DNA of 64,000 nucleotides from Algoriphagus aestuariicola (GTDB taxonomy: Bacteria; Bacteroidota; Bacteroidia; Cytophagales; Cyclobacteriaceae): positions 434,001-498,000 of the forward strand of contig NZ_JAFKCW010000002.1 of the NCBI RefSeq assembly GCF_017254835.1, in the 5' to 3' direction. Within the stretch, counting starts at the first letter, position 1. Each line of letters starts with the position of its first letter. A program made the translations under genes and the position numbers. Under the pieces are notes generated by a model. That model was given only the letters and a program-made list of their open reading frames with translations. It had not been told where the DNA came from and made no database searches. Below are positions 34,497 through 44,139 of this stretch, one piece after another.

Positions 34497-37052
34497 CTAT
34501 TCTAGCTCCCTTCCCTCTATCCGTTTTTTCTGCGTCTCGAGCTCCAGCACCTCTCCAGCCGCTCCCGACTGGGTGAAGACCCTGAACTTCTCTCCGCCTC
34601 TTTTGGGAATAGGCTTGGAATAAATCGGGGAATTAGCGGTGGGATCAGTGCCGTCCTGCGTGTAGCGAATGATCAGTCCGGGAGTCTGTACATTGGCAAA
34701 GATCATCCCGTCCCTCACTACCGCTCCCGGCTTAGGCACACGATGGTTGAAGCCGCCGAACATGGATTCCAGTCTCGGGATCTCGCGCTGTCCCACGGCA
34801 TTGGCAAAGCGATTGAAATCCTCTGCTCTCATGGATTTCATTTTCGCCTCGGTCTCTGCATTTGACCAATCCGGGTCTCCTGCCCAAGCTCGCTCGATAT
34901 ATCCGAGCATCTTGGGAAAAATATAATACTCCAGCATCTCTGGACTTTTAATCGTCTCGGTCCACACTTGACCGGATACACCAATGATGTTCTTTCTTCC
35001 CTCTGGCGTGAGTTGGGTGAAATTTTTTGCCACTTCCGACCAATCCCATTCTTTGCCCTCGATGGTCTGGTCATGCGAGAGGTACAGCTTGCCTGGAACC
35101 GTCTTCCAAGACTGATATAAATCCGTCACTCCACTCCAAGTGTGTCCGCGCTCGTTGGGGTCCCAGTCATAGGCCAGGTCGAAGTAAAAGTTGGCACTGG
35201 AGCAGATCACGACTGGGTATCCGGCATTGGCCAGCTTGTAGGCCATGTCTTCCCCCCCCCAACCTGCAACTGCATTCCAGGCATAAAGCCGCCAATTCTG
35301 GTCTGCAAATTTCGGATTTGGAATCACTTGATCGCCTTGATGGGCCTGACCGATTTCTTCCCATCCGCCCATTTCCATTCCTTTTTCCTTCAGAATCTGG
35401 GAAGCTCGGAATCTGAAGTAATCATTCAACTCCTCCTGCTTGATGTCGGGATTTTGGGCAAGAAAATCATTGCAGACCGGCGACGCTGTCCAAACGCCAC
35501 GCGGCACTTCATCTCCCCCGGTATGCCAATTTTTCAGCTCCACATCTACCTGTCGGTACATGGTCTGAACCTCAGCGACCAATTTTTCATAAAACGTGTA
35601 GACCGATTCCTGACAAACGCACACGGTATTTCCTTTGAAATTTTGTGCGGAAAGGTATTTGCTCTGGTCATTGTCTTCCGCCAAACGGTACTCCAGCGCC
35701 TCGGAAGTCTTCCCTTCCTGCATCAACCGCTGGTAGCGATTTTCCATTGCTCGGATCGCCGCCCGGGAATGCGCGGGCACGCCAAACTCCGGTATCACCT
35801 CTATATGTCGTGCTTGGGCGTAAGTCAAAATCTCCTGAAAATCCGCAATCGTATAATATCCAGTGCCGCTCAGGCTCTTATCTGGATCGGCGCCCGACCC
35901 ATAGTACGGCCACAAAAACTCCGATTCGTCGGTGGAAAATCCGCGTCGACTCGCGAAGTCAGTCAATTCGGGAAGTCCGGGTATCTCCAGTCTCCAACCC
36001 TCATCGTTGGCCAAATTGAAGTGAAAGACATTCAGCTTGTAAAAGGCCATCATATCGAGGATTTTCAGGATCTGGGATTTGGGCTGAAAATTGCGAGCCA
36101 CATCCAAGAAAAACCCCCGATAGCCAAAAGCAGGGTAATCTTCTATCTCCACTTGGGGCAAAATCAGTTCTTCGCTCGGCCCAGTCCAAAACCCGGCAGG
36201 CATCATCGCCAAAAATGACTGGACACCATAAAAAGCGCCTTGGGGTTGAGATGCGGAGATGACCACATTTCGCCCGCTGATGCTGAGTTTGTATCCCTCA
36301 TCAGACAGCCCAGAGGACTTTTCGATCCGAATCTGAAGCGGCTCTTCAGAAGCATTTACCTTGGGCTTGTAGGCTCTGCGTATCGTCTCCCTCAAAAAAT
36401 CAGATTCCTCCGCAAACTCCGGAACCCCGACGACTGAAAAGTCGACATTTTTGATTTTCAGGCTTTCTTCGGTGTATTTCCACGATTTGGGGCTGGGAAG
36501 AAAAGGCGGCAACTCACTTTCGGGTAGCAAGCTCAAGCCCTCGTTTCTTTCATAAGTAAGCGCAGCTATTGGTATCGGGAGGGGTGTATCTTTAGCCATT
36601 TCGGCAAGTTGATCCGTGGTGTAGTGTTTCACCTCATAGTCCCTTACCTCAAAGTGCTTCCCATCGGATCTGAGAAAAATCAGAGCTTCAGGAGCATAGG
36701 AATTTTTGAGATAGGGCTCAGAAGATCGATACTCGATTCTGATTTGCTCTCCAGCGCGCAATGCTGGAGAATTTTCTTTGCCCTCCAATACAAAAAAATC
36801 ACCTTGCAGATGCTTGATCTCCAGATCGGGATTGTCCACTTGGGTGGATACCGAGAGGAAAGCGGTATTGAAGTAAAGCTTCCATCCAGCCTCAAGACTC
36901 TGCCCAGAGGTGTTTTTCAGCACGAGTTCCGCCCGATGATAAGGCTTGTCGGTAAACTTGTTTTCGAGCAGTTTCCAAGTGGCGGAGATCTGTCCTCTCG
37001 CGGAGGTAAATGCAAACAAAAACAGAAAAACGAAAAGGAAGTTTTTTTTCAT
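34497..37052 (-). CDS. GH20 beta-N-acetylhexosaminidase
   Basis: The ATG at 37052 gives a signal peptide (MKKNFLFVFLFLFAFTSARG) and 851 residues; the longer frame adds no signal. The N-terminal part is beta-rich (residues 20-230), then a GH20 barrel: GYRGFFLDVARNFQP, LNVFHFNLANDEGWRLEIPG, EFGVPAHSRAA and the catalytic WHTGGDEVPRGVW (Asp-Glu pair), with a C-terminal FN3/chitobiase-like region (TQDGTDPTANSPIYS). It releases terminal GlcNAc or GalNAc from glycans or chitin fragments, probably in the periplasm. Transcribed divergently from the cyclase gene. Confidence 0.93.
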   Translation of the reverse strand: MKKNFLFVFLFLFAFTSARGQISATWKLLENKFTDKPYHRAELVLKNTSGQSLEAGWKLYFNTAFLSVSTQVDNPDLEIKHLQGDFFVLEGKENSPALRAGEQIRIEYRSSEPYLKNSYAPEALIFLRSDGKHFEVRDYEVKHYTTDQLAEMAKDTPLPIPIAALTYERNEGLSLLPESELPPFLPSPKSWKYTEESLKIKNVDFSVVGVPEFAEESDFLRETIRRAYKPKVNASEEPLQIRIEKSSGLSDEGYKLSISGRNVVISASQPQGAFYGVQSFLAMMPAGFWTGPSEELILPQVEIEDYPAFGYRGFFLDVARNFQPKSQILKILDMMAFYKLNVFHFNLANDEGWRLEIPGLPELTDFASRRGFSTDESEFLWPYYGSGADPDKSLSGTGYYTIADFQEILTYAQARHIEVIPEFGVPAHSRAAIRAMENRYQRLMQEGKTSEALEYRLAEDNDQSKYLSAQNFKGNTVCVCQESVYTFYEKLVAEVQTMYRQVDVELKNWHTGGDEVPRGVWTASPVCNDFLAQNPDIKQEELNDYFRFRASQILKEKGMEMGGWEEIGQAHQGDQVIPNPKFADQNWRLYAWNAVAGWGGEDMAYKLANAGYPVVICSSANFYFDLAYDWDPNERGHTWSGVTDLYQSWKTVPGKLYLSHDQTIEGKEWDWSEVAKNFTQLTPEGRKNIIGVSGQVWTETIKSPEMLEYYIFPKMLGYIERAWAGDPDWSNAETEAKMKSMRAEDFNRFANAVGQREIPRLESMFGGFNHRVPKPGAVVRDGMIFANVQTPGLIIRYTQDGTDPTANSPIYSKPIPKRGGEKFRVFTQSGAAGEVLELETQKKRIEGRELE

Positions 37053-37221
37053 GGAGGATTTCGGCGATAGAGCTGTCAGTCTTGGACTCAGATTAAAGAA
37101 AATACCCAAAAAGTACAAAAAAGGGCTATTCCGACTTTCAGCCAATTTTTTTGGTACACTTAAATTCAGTAGCTTGATATAGCAGATAAAAGGTATTATT
37201 TCGGATTAGGTAACCATTTTT

Positions 37222-39432
37222 ATGCAGGCTGAACTAAACCGTAAACAATCCACGGTGTTTTTTTCGGATATCGTCGGCTATACCCGTCTGATGGGGAAAG
37301 ACGAAAATGCGGCCTTTGAGCTCATGAAGGAAAATCTCGAGCTGCATCAAGAGATTCTTGCCCTTTATAAGGGAAAATTGATCAAGGAATTGGGTGATGG
37401 CATCCTTGCCATCTTTGAGTCTTCCATAGATGCGCTAAACGCAAGCCTCGAGATCCAAAAACGATGCATTCAGACCAATCGCTACCAACTGAGAATCGGA
37501 CTGCAGTCCGGCGAGGTCATATTTGACCACGGCGACATCTTTGGAGACGCGGTCAATGTGGCGTCGCGCATCCAAAGCGTCTGTATCCCAAGCAGTGTAG
37601 TCTTCTCCGACCGCATCAGCAGAGAGATTTCCAAGGAGCGTGGCTTTCAAGCCATCAAGCTAGGAGGCTTCGACCTGAAAAATGTGGATCATACGCTGGA
37701 GCTTTATGCCCTTTCAAACGAACCGCTTGCAATACCAAAACGAGCTGACATCCTTGGAAACATTAGGTACCAAGAAAGAAATCCGTGGAAATACAGAATA
37801 GGGATTGCGGCGATCGTGGTGCTTTTGGGTGCTTTAATCTTTTCGGTGTTTTGGGATGGTCAAGTTTGGGAAAAAGACAAATCGGTGGCCGTGATGCCGT
37901 TTCGACTTGTCAAAGAAAATAAGGAATTGGAATACCTCGAAGACGGCTTGACCGAAAATGTGATAGACCAGCTTTCAAAAATCGGATCCATAAAAACCAT
38001 AGCCTATGAGACTATGAAAAATTACAAAGGGTCTGAAGCGCTCTTGGATAGCGTCGCAAAACAATTGGATGTAAGTGTAGTTTTAAAAGGGGACATCGAA
38101 ATGCTAAACAATGCAATGAGGATAAATCTTCAGCTTGTAGATCCCATAAATAAGAAAAATATCTGGGAGGACAGTTTTGAAAGAGAAGGGAATCTAATTC
38201 CAGAACTGCAAAGTGAAATCGCCAAAGCAATTGCACAAAAATTTGATGCAATTCTTTCATTGGAGGAGTCCTCTCAAATAGGCAAAGGGGAAACCAGCAA
38301 CCTTGATGCCTATGAGCAAAGACTTCAAGGAAAGGAAAACTATAGAACATATCACTCCGACAATCTCTTAGTCGCTGTCCAACAGTTTAAAAAGGCTATC
38401 GAGCTGGATCCAAATTATGCCCTTGCTTACGCAGACCTTGCCAAAACATATGCTCAGCTATACTACTACAGTCCAGATTCACTTGTAAACCTAAGTCTTC
38501 CCGCAAGCTCAAAATCCCTTTCCCTCGAACCCAAATTGTCTGAAGGGTATGGAGCACAAGGTCTAGCCAACTACTATCTGGGCAAAGTAGAATTCGCAAA
38601 AAATTCTTTTGAATTAGCCTTGAATTACAGCCCGACTCAAAGTGAAGCGCTTGGAAATATCGGTATAGTATACTTTTCCAGAGGCGACTTGGAGCAGACT
38701 TTGAAATATCAATTCATATCCTCCGACCGAAGGCCCGATCATTATTTGCCATATCAGATTGTAGGATGGATCTGCAGGATACTAGGAAAAAATGAGGAAG
38801 CACTTGGGTGGCTGAACAAATCACTAAGCATAAGCAAAAACCTCAACACAATAGAGTTGACGGCAACTACTCTTATTAAAAACAAGTCCCCGGAAGATGC
38901 TAGCAACTTAGTTTCAGATTATTTGAAAGATTCTATAAACCGAGACCCCTGGTCATTAAAAACTGCTGGAATTGTTGCTATGTATCTTTACGATTTCGAT
39001 CTGGCCAAATCCTATTTTGAACAATCTATTGCTCTTTACCCGGAATATAGGGCAGATCCTTTTTATGGGGTTCCGATCAATTTAGCCTATATCTACTACC
39101 ACTCGGGTGAAAAAGCCAAAGCTCTGGGACTTTTGGAAAGTGTAATTAGATCCCGTCAGGACTCTATAGAGGAAGGAATGGATGACTATAATCTTTTCCT
39201 CGATCTTGCTACCGCCTACTGGATAAAACAAGACAGAAAAATGGCTTTTCATTACCTCGACAAAGCATACATCAATGGCTGGAGAGATCTCTTCTTCGTC
39301 GAAAGCAATCCGATTTTCTCAAATGCAAAGTCCGACCCAGAGTATAAACGAATCATCGGTCAAATCAACACCTATCTTTCCGACCTAAATGCTCGCAACC
39401 TAGACATGCCCTTGTTTAACCGGGAAAGATAG
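37222..39432 (+). CDS. class III adenylyl cyclase fused to TPR domains
   Basis: A 736-residue protein. Cyclase domain at 8-165 with all expected residues: metals D16 (FSDIVGYT) and D59 (ELGDG), adenine-recognising K55 and D105, transition-state N112 and R116 (FGDAVNVASR). One membrane helix at 191-211, then a FlgO/TolB-like domain (KSVAVMPF, YLEDGLTENVIDQL) at 218-330, and TPR units to the end. The cyclase lies in the cytoplasm; the TPR part is on the other side of the membrane. This is a common Bacteroidota layout. From about base 38000 the DNA is visibly AT-richer than before. Confidence 0.9.
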   Translation: MQAELNRKQSTVFFSDIVGYTRLMGKDENAAFELMKENLELHQEILALYKGKLIKELGDGILAIFESSIDALNASLEIQKRCIQTNRYQLRIGLQSGEVIFDHGDIFGDAVNVASRIQSVCIPSSVVFSDRISREISKERGFQAIKLGGFDLKNVDHTLELYALSNEPLAIPKRADILGNIRYQERNPWKYRIGIAAIVVLLGALIFSVFWDGQVWEKDKSVAVMPFRLVKENKELEYLEDGLTENVIDQLSKIGSIKTIAYETMKNYKGSEALLDSVAKQLDVSVVLKGDIEMLNNAMRINLQLVDPINKKNIWEDSFEREGNLIPELQSEIAKAIAQKFDAILSLEESSQIGKGETSNLDAYEQRLQGKENYRTYHSDNLLVAVQQFKKAIELDPNYALAYADLAKTYAQLYYYSPDSLVNLSLPASSKSLSLEPKLSEGYGAQGLANYYLGKVEFAKNSFELALNYSPTQSEALGNIGIVYFSRGDLEQTLKYQFISSDRRPDHYLPYQIVGWICRILGKNEEALGWLNKSLSISKNLNTIELTATTLIKNKSPEDASNLVSDYLKDSINRDPWSLKTAGIVAMYLYDFDLAKSYFEQSIALYPEYRADPFYGVPINLAYIYYHSGEKAKALGLLESVIRSRQDSIEEGMDDYNLFLDLATAYWIKQDRKMAFHYLDKAYINGWRDLFFVESNPIFSNAKSDPEYKRIIGQINTYLSDLNARNLDMPLFNRER

Positions 39433-39516
39433 TTTGGTTGATTATTTAGCCAATTAGCCACAAAAAAAACGAAAGCCCACCCTAGCTAAACTAACTCCCT
39501 CAGACTTCCACTTTTC

Positions 39517-40908
39517 CTACTTCGTGGGAACCGGATAGGAATAGTTTTCGCTATATAATCCTGGTACTTTGGTCTTTTCTTGAATATCCCCCCCAGTCAG
39601 ATATAATAAGCCAGCCATCAAAGCGGCTGACATCGAAGTCCCTTCCATTACTGCATAATTATCATTGGGATAGGTTGAAAAAATACGATTCCCTGGAACA
39701 ACCCAGTCAATGGGTGGAAGCTCATAATTTGAAAAGCCGGAAAAAACAACTGCTTGATTTGTTGACTCATAGTCGAGATCTATAGATCCGATTGTATAAA
39801 TATTAGTTCCTTCTACACAAGCAGGTAAAAACCTGGAAGACTGCTCACCTGCCCAAAAATATCCATTTCCTGCTGCGCTAACTATACTAACATTTAGGGC
39901 ACTTGATATCGCCTGCATCTGCAGCATCAATCCATCTTGACCACAATCGGTAATTCTACCTCCCAAACTCATGGAGATTACATCACCTGCAGTCAGCCTT
40001 CCCCTTCTTGAAGCATATTCTAACGCTTCAACTACCCAAGCAAATTCAGCATATCCCTCTTGACCAAAAACTTTTAAGGAAACCAGCTTGGCACCTGGAG
40101 CGACCCCATTCATTCCAATGAGATTGCGATTTCCTTGGTTGATTGCTTTGGCAGCAGCTAAGCCTGCGCAGTGCGTTCCATGTCCCCAATAATCAAAAAA
40201 TGGGTTACTATCAAATATATTGGTGTTCCTTAGTACAAATGATCGGCTCATCTGCCGATTCACCAGATTCTTTAAATCTTGATGATTGGCATCAATTCCG
40301 GAATCGATGACCCAAATTTTATTATTCTTACTTACTTGGCGATTAACTCCTGCCAAATAAGTGACCGCTTTGGAAGTAAAGTTTACAAAATCATAACCCC
40401 AATCAGGTCTTTCTTGCATTCGAGCACGGGTATTTTGTGCGAGCACTTCGCTTTGCATCCTTGCTCGAGTGTTCTCCATTCCGAACCTGAAATTTTGTTG
40501 AATAAACGCTATATTTTCCTTGTCAGACAAAAGTTCTCTTATGAAGATTCTATTAGAATTTTCTAAAACAAATCCTGACAACGAGCTGACCAACAACATG
40601 TCATTGTCAATTTTTATCTTTTTAGAATTCAAATATTCTTGGATTTTTTTCTCAGCGCTAACTTCAAGTTCAACAATTGCCAAACTATCCTTCAACAAAT
40701 CAAAACTTGAACCCCTTAATACCGGGGTAAATTTTTCTGCATTTAAAAAGACCAAATAGGAATCCCTGACCAGAAGGCTGTCTGGCACTCCATAAGGATT
40801 CAACAAAGCATCAAATTCATATTCTTGATTTAAAGTTGGTGGTTGTCTGTTTTTTTTAGTGCACGAAAAAACAAGTACTAGTACAGATAACAATAACAGC
40901 TTTCTCAT
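39517..40908 (-). CDS. subtilisin-like S8 peptidase lipoprotein
   Basis: A 463-residue protein with a lipobox (LVFSC, Cys16). Residues 70-145 resemble an inhibitor I9-type propeptide. The catalytic triad is D202 (VIDSGIDANH), H243 (WGHGTHCAGL) and S425 (EGTSMSAA), with oxyanion N348 in SAAGNGY. Between propeptide and protease, NTRARMQ occurs twice (146-152 and 159-165), a possible processing linker. The gene is AT-richer than its neighbours, like the end of the convergent cyclase gene. Envelope-anchored protease; substrates unknown. Confidence 0.92.
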   Translation of the reverse strand: MRKLLLLSVLVLVFSCTKKNRQPPTLNQEYEFDALLNPYGVPDSLLVRDSYLVFLNAEKFTPVLRGSSFDLLKDSLAIVELEVSAEKKIQEYLNSKKIKIDNDMLLVSSLSGFVLENSNRIFIRELLSDKENIAFIQQNFRFGMENTRARMQSEVLAQNTRARMQERPDWGYDFVNFTSKAVTYLAGVNRQVSKNNKIWVIDSGIDANHQDLKNLVNRQMSRSFVLRNTNIFDSNPFFDYWGHGTHCAGLAAAKAINQGNRNLIGMNGVAPGAKLVSLKVFGQEGYAEFAWVVEALEYASRRGRLTAGDVISMSLGGRITDCGQDGLMLQMQAISSALNVSIVSAAGNGYFWAGEQSSRFLPACVEGTNIYTIGSIDLDYESTNQAVVFSGFSNYELPPIDWVVPGNRIFSTYPNDNYAVMEGTSMSAALMAGLLYLTGGDIQEKTKVPGLYSENYSYPVPTK

Positions 40909-41142
40909 CTTTCCAAAAATTTAAATAGTTAAAAATCAAATATTTAAAACAATATGAATTTAATAATTCCATCCTTTCACCTTAAGTTATCTGGAAAGTA
41001 ATTTTTAGTAATTTCTGCAACTGGGATTTTTTATGCGCTGGCAATAGTCCTTTTTGGACATTGTACCCCTTTATAGTTATTGTTCCTGATAATTTCGTGG
41101 ATTGCTGTAACTTCAGTTTTACCTATCACCAAAAAACCACCT

Positions 41143-42288
41143 ATGTCAATTGATCAACAATTAAAAGTCCTGAGCAACCGCTATCTGGCTCTGGATGTAT
41201 TTCGGGGACTGACCCTCGCTTTCATGGTAATCGTAAACACGCCCGGAAGCTGGAACGCGCTTTACGCCCCCCTAGCCCACGCTTCCTGGCATGGCTTCAC
41301 ACCTACCGACCTGGTCTTCCCCACCTTCCTTTTTGTAGTGGGTAATGCCATGAGCTTTGCCATGAAAAAGCTGAATGAGATGCCCTCGGGTCAATTTTAT
41401 CGAAAGGTCATCAAGCGGACTCTGCTCATATTTTTGGTTGGCTGGCTGCTCAACGCATTCCCTTTCTATGACCTAGGTCCATCAGGTGAAATCATCTGGA
41501 AAAACCTCTTGGAGGTACGTCTCCTGGGAGTATTGCAGCGAATTGCGCTCTGCTACTTCTTTGCTGCGCTCATCCTCTACTGGGGCGGGGAAAAACTGGG
41601 ATGGATATTCAGCATAGCCGCTTTGGTATTGTATTGGCTCATCCTCTATTTCTTCGGCGATGCAGGCGATCCCTACAGCCTTGCCACCAATGCTGCCACA
41701 AAGCTTGACTTAGTGCTCATCGGAGCCGAAAGGCTGTACATGGGCGAAGGCGTTCCTTTCGACCCTGAAGGCCTACTCAGTACACTCACTTCCATCGTCA
41801 ATGTGATCGCGGGATATCTGGTAGGCAAGATGATACAGAGAAAAGGCAACACGGTGAAGACAGTCCAGACCCTACTCATTGCGGGCATTATATTGATAGC
41901 CGTCAGCTACGCTTGGGATCCCTTTTTTCCAATCAACAAAAAACTCTGGACTAGCCCCTATGTACTGCTGACCGTGGGGTGGGATCTTCTTATCTTGGCG
42001 GGGTTGATCTTTGTGATAGAAGTAAGAAATCACAGAGGCTGGACTTATTTCTTCGAAGTTTTTGGGCGAAATCCACTGATGCTTTATGTATTTGCCTGGG
42101 TCATCATGGATATTCTCTCCATGATTCCAGTCGGGGAAAGCAACCTGAGATCGGCGATCTACGATAGCATTTTCACGAGCTGGCTAAGTCCGAAAAACGC
42201 GTCTTTCTTTTTCGCAGTCACTTACATGCTCCTGATCTGGCTGATCGGCTGGTGGATGGACAGAAAAAAGATCTACATCAAACTCTAA
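41143..42288 (+). CDS. HGSNAT-like acyltransferase (DUF5009) membrane protein
   Basis: The ATG at 41143 (381 residues) is preferred over an upstream TTG. The protein has about ten membrane helices and the family start RYLALDVFRGLTLAFMVIVN, then HASWHGFTPTDLVFPTFLFV with a conserved His and Asp. It resembles heparan-alpha-glucosaminide N-acetyltransferase relatives, which acetylate amino sugars across a membrane using acetyl-CoA. In Bacteroidota these often go with glycan use; a GH20 gene lies nearby but not in the same operon. Followed by a strong terminator. Confidence 0.85.
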   Translation: MSIDQQLKVLSNRYLALDVFRGLTLAFMVIVNTPGSWNALYAPLAHASWHGFTPTDLVFPTFLFVVGNAMSFAMKKLNEMPSGQFYRKVIKRTLLIFLVGWLLNAFPFYDLGPSGEIIWKNLLEVRLLGVLQRIALCYFFAALILYWGGEKLGWIFSIAALVLYWLILYFFGDAGDPYSLATNAATKLDLVLIGAERLYMGEGVPFDPEGLLSTLTSIVNVIAGYLVGKMIQRKGNTVKTVQTLLIAGIILIAVSYAWDPFFPINKKLWTSPYVLLTVGWDLLILAGLIFVIEVRNHRGWTYFFEVFGRNPLMLYVFAWVIMDILSMIPVGESNLRSAIYDSIFTSWLSPKNASFFFAVTYMLLIWLIGWWMDRKKIYIKL

Positions 42289-42308
42289 AAATAAGGGGCT
42301 AATAAGAA

Positions 42309-42365
42309 GGCTTTTGGGGTAAAATGGTAAATTCCTTTACTGTTTTACCCCAAAAGCCGTTTTTT
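42309..42365 (+). terminator. long-stem terminator ending at the next start codon
   Basis: A perfect 16-bp stem (42309-42324 with 42343-42358, reading GGCTTTTGGGGTAAAA) holds an inner 5-bp stem (GTAAA/TTTAC) in its loop and is followed by GTTTTTT. The T-run ends at the ATG of the endonuclease-fold gene at 42366. Confidence 0.9.
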
Positions 42366-43358
42366 ATGATTCTTAAAATAGCAGTTTACAATGTAGAGTG
42401 GATGCGGAATCTCTTCGAGACCGATGGCACTCCCAAAACCACCGGGGCGGATGCAAAACGAAGCCAAATCCTCGCCACAGTCATCCAGGCCCTCCAAGTG
42501 GACTTTCTGGGTATAGTCGAGGGTCCGGACACCTTGGTCAGCGGCGCAAAGACAAGTTCCGGACAACTGCTCGCTTGGGCAAACCAATTCATTCCGGGCC
42601 ATAGCTTTTCGGCAGTCCATGGCTTTCCTTCCTCAGGCCAACAGGAATTGGCGGCAATGTACGATCCCACCAAGCTCAAGGTTCTCTTTACCCCCGAGAC
42701 TCGGGACGGAGACCGCTTCAACCAGCCTTTCTTGATGGACACCACAAACCGCCTGATCAAAGAACAATACCAGCACTATCGTCCGCCGCTTGAACTCAGC
42801 ATATTGGGACTCGATGACCAATTTCTTTCCAGGGTTATTATCGCCCATACGAAGTCAAAGGGGATCTTTGACAAAGTCGACTACGCGAGGTTTGAGCAGC
42901 TTTCCCAGCGGGATCGCCTCAGGCTATTTGGGGAATGTATGCATATCCGCGAGCGCTGCGACCAATACCTAGCCAAAGGACAAAACGTGATGGTGATGGG
43001 CGATATCAACGACGGCTTTGAACTGGATTTCTACGAAAATCGATTCTCCAAAAGTGCGGTTGAGATCCTGCTTGGCGATGCTTGGAAACCCGAATGGATC
43101 CTCAAATCGGTGCTGCCCAAACCAAAATTGAACGCCTATGGATGGACTCCCTATTCCGGAAAGTACAGGGATCGGATCACGGGTGATGAATTCAATGTGC
43201 TGATCGACCACATCCTGGTAAGCCAAGGAATCAAGGTCCTCAAAGGACAGGTGTGGAATCCCTTTTTGGAAAAAGACGACTCGGTAATCCAAAGTCTGAA
43301 AAGCGAATTGGTACAGGCCTCTGACCACTATCCTATTTTGGCGGAAATAGAAGTGTAA
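42366..43358 (+). CDS. endonuclease/exonuclease/phosphatase-fold protein
   Basis: The ATG at 42366 (330 residues) is used because the upstream ATG at 42324 lies inside the terminator hairpin. Motifs of the EEP superfamily are visible: IAVYNVEWM at the start, FLGIVEG with the metal Glu, VMVMGDINDGFE, and the end LIDHILVS and ASDHYPILAEIEV (catalytic His). It lacks a signal peptide. Substrate (nucleic acid, phospholipid or sugar phosphate) is not readable. How it is transcribed is unclear since the terminator abuts it. Confidence 0.84.
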   Translation: MILKIAVYNVEWMRNLFETDGTPKTTGADAKRSQILATVIQALQVDFLGIVEGPDTLVSGAKTSSGQLLAWANQFIPGHSFSAVHGFPSSGQQELAAMYDPTKLKVLFTPETRDGDRFNQPFLMDTTNRLIKEQYQHYRPPLELSILGLDDQFLSRVIIAHTKSKGIFDKVDYARFEQLSQRDRLRLFGECMHIRERCDQYLAKGQNVMVMGDINDGFELDFYENRFSKSAVEILLGDAWKPEWILKSVLPKPKLNAYGWTPYSGKYRDRITGDEFNVLIDHILVSQGIKVLKGQVWNPFLEKDDSVIQSLKSELVQASDHYPILAEIEV

Positions 43359-43482
43359 GTATCAAGTATCAGGATTTTAAGTACGGAAATGCCTGTCCAA
43401 TGAATTCTGTCAGGGCAGCTGGTACTTTGCAAGGCAATTTTCAAGTTTTAAAATGTCACAATCTTTCAATTGATAAACACCC

Positions 43483-44037
43483 ATGGATCAAGCCACCCAA
43501 ACCATGATAGACAACCTCCACAAAAACACCGGGAAATCCCTGGATGAGTGGATAGAGACCGTCAATTCTGCCAAGCTCCAAAAACACGGAGACATTCTCA
43601 AATTCCTGAAAGAAAACCACGGCTTCAGCCATGGCTTTGCAAATCTCGTTGCCCACAAAGCGCTGAAGTCCGATGCTGGGTCAGCCGATGATCAAGACGC
43701 CTTGGTCACCAAACAGTATGTGGGCAAAGAAAACTTCTTGCCTATCTATGAGAAGTTGAAGAAGGAAATTGCCACTTTTGGAAAGGATGTAGAATTCATA
43801 CCCAAAAATGCCTACGTGAGCGTGAAGCGCAAAAAACAATTTGCCATGCTCGTGCCCGCGACTAAATCCAGATACGAAGTCGGCATTAATCTCAAAGGCC
43901 ATCCGCCCCAAGGAATTCTCGAATTGGAATGCAAAGCCAACGCGATGTACAGCCACAAGGTCGTAATCAACCACGAAGAACAAATCATCCTGGAGCTGAT
44001 CGACTGGCTCAGAAAGGCTTACGATGCAGCAGGGTAA
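43483..44037 (+). CDS. DUF4287/DUF5655 domain protein
   Basis: A 184-residue cytoplasmic protein. Residues 1-60 show the DUF4287 pattern (TMIDNLHKNTGKSLDEWI, then LKENHGFSHGFANLVAHKAL). Residues 85-183 show the DUF5655 pattern (YEKLKKEIATFGKDVEFIP, then YVSVKRKKQFAMLVPATKS). Function of both is unknown. A terminator follows the stop codon. Confidence 0.85.
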   Translation: MDQATQTMIDNLHKNTGKSLDEWIETVNSAKLQKHGDILKFLKENHGFSHGFANLVAHKALKSDAGSADDQDALVTKQYVGKENFLPIYEKLKKEIATFGKDVEFIPKNAYVSVKRKKQFAMLVPATKSRYEVGINLKGHPPQGILELECKANAMYSHKVVINHEEQIILELIDWLRKAYDAAG

Positions 44038-44060
44038 GAACTATTTCCCACCTACATGAA

Positions 44061-44105
44061 AAAGGGCCGCCTTGTACAAAAACATCGCAGGCCCTTTCTG
44101 TTTTT
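44061..44105 (+). terminator. terminator of the DUF4287/DUF5655 gene
   Basis: Stem AAAGGGCC (44061-44068) with GGCCCTTT (44090-44097), followed by CTGTTTTT. It lies 24 bases past the stop codon and before the S9 peptidase start. Confidence 0.8.
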
Positions 44106-44139
44106 GTCTATTTTCATGTTCAGTCCTTACCCCTCCACC

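Noticed and set aside
35142-36218. Long plus-strand open frame of 358 codons opposite the GH20 gene
   Set aside because: It is antisense to the hexosaminidase coding frame, whose catalytic motifs are intact; the antisense translation has no family motif.
42324-42365. Upstream ATG for the endonuclease-fold protein
   Set aside because: It lies within the terminator hairpin; starting at 42366 gives the conserved N-terminus directly.
44056-44139. N-terminal extension of the S9 peptidase
   Set aside because: It starts before a terminator hairpin and would place the signal peptide inside the protein; the ATG at 44140 gives a normal signal peptide.
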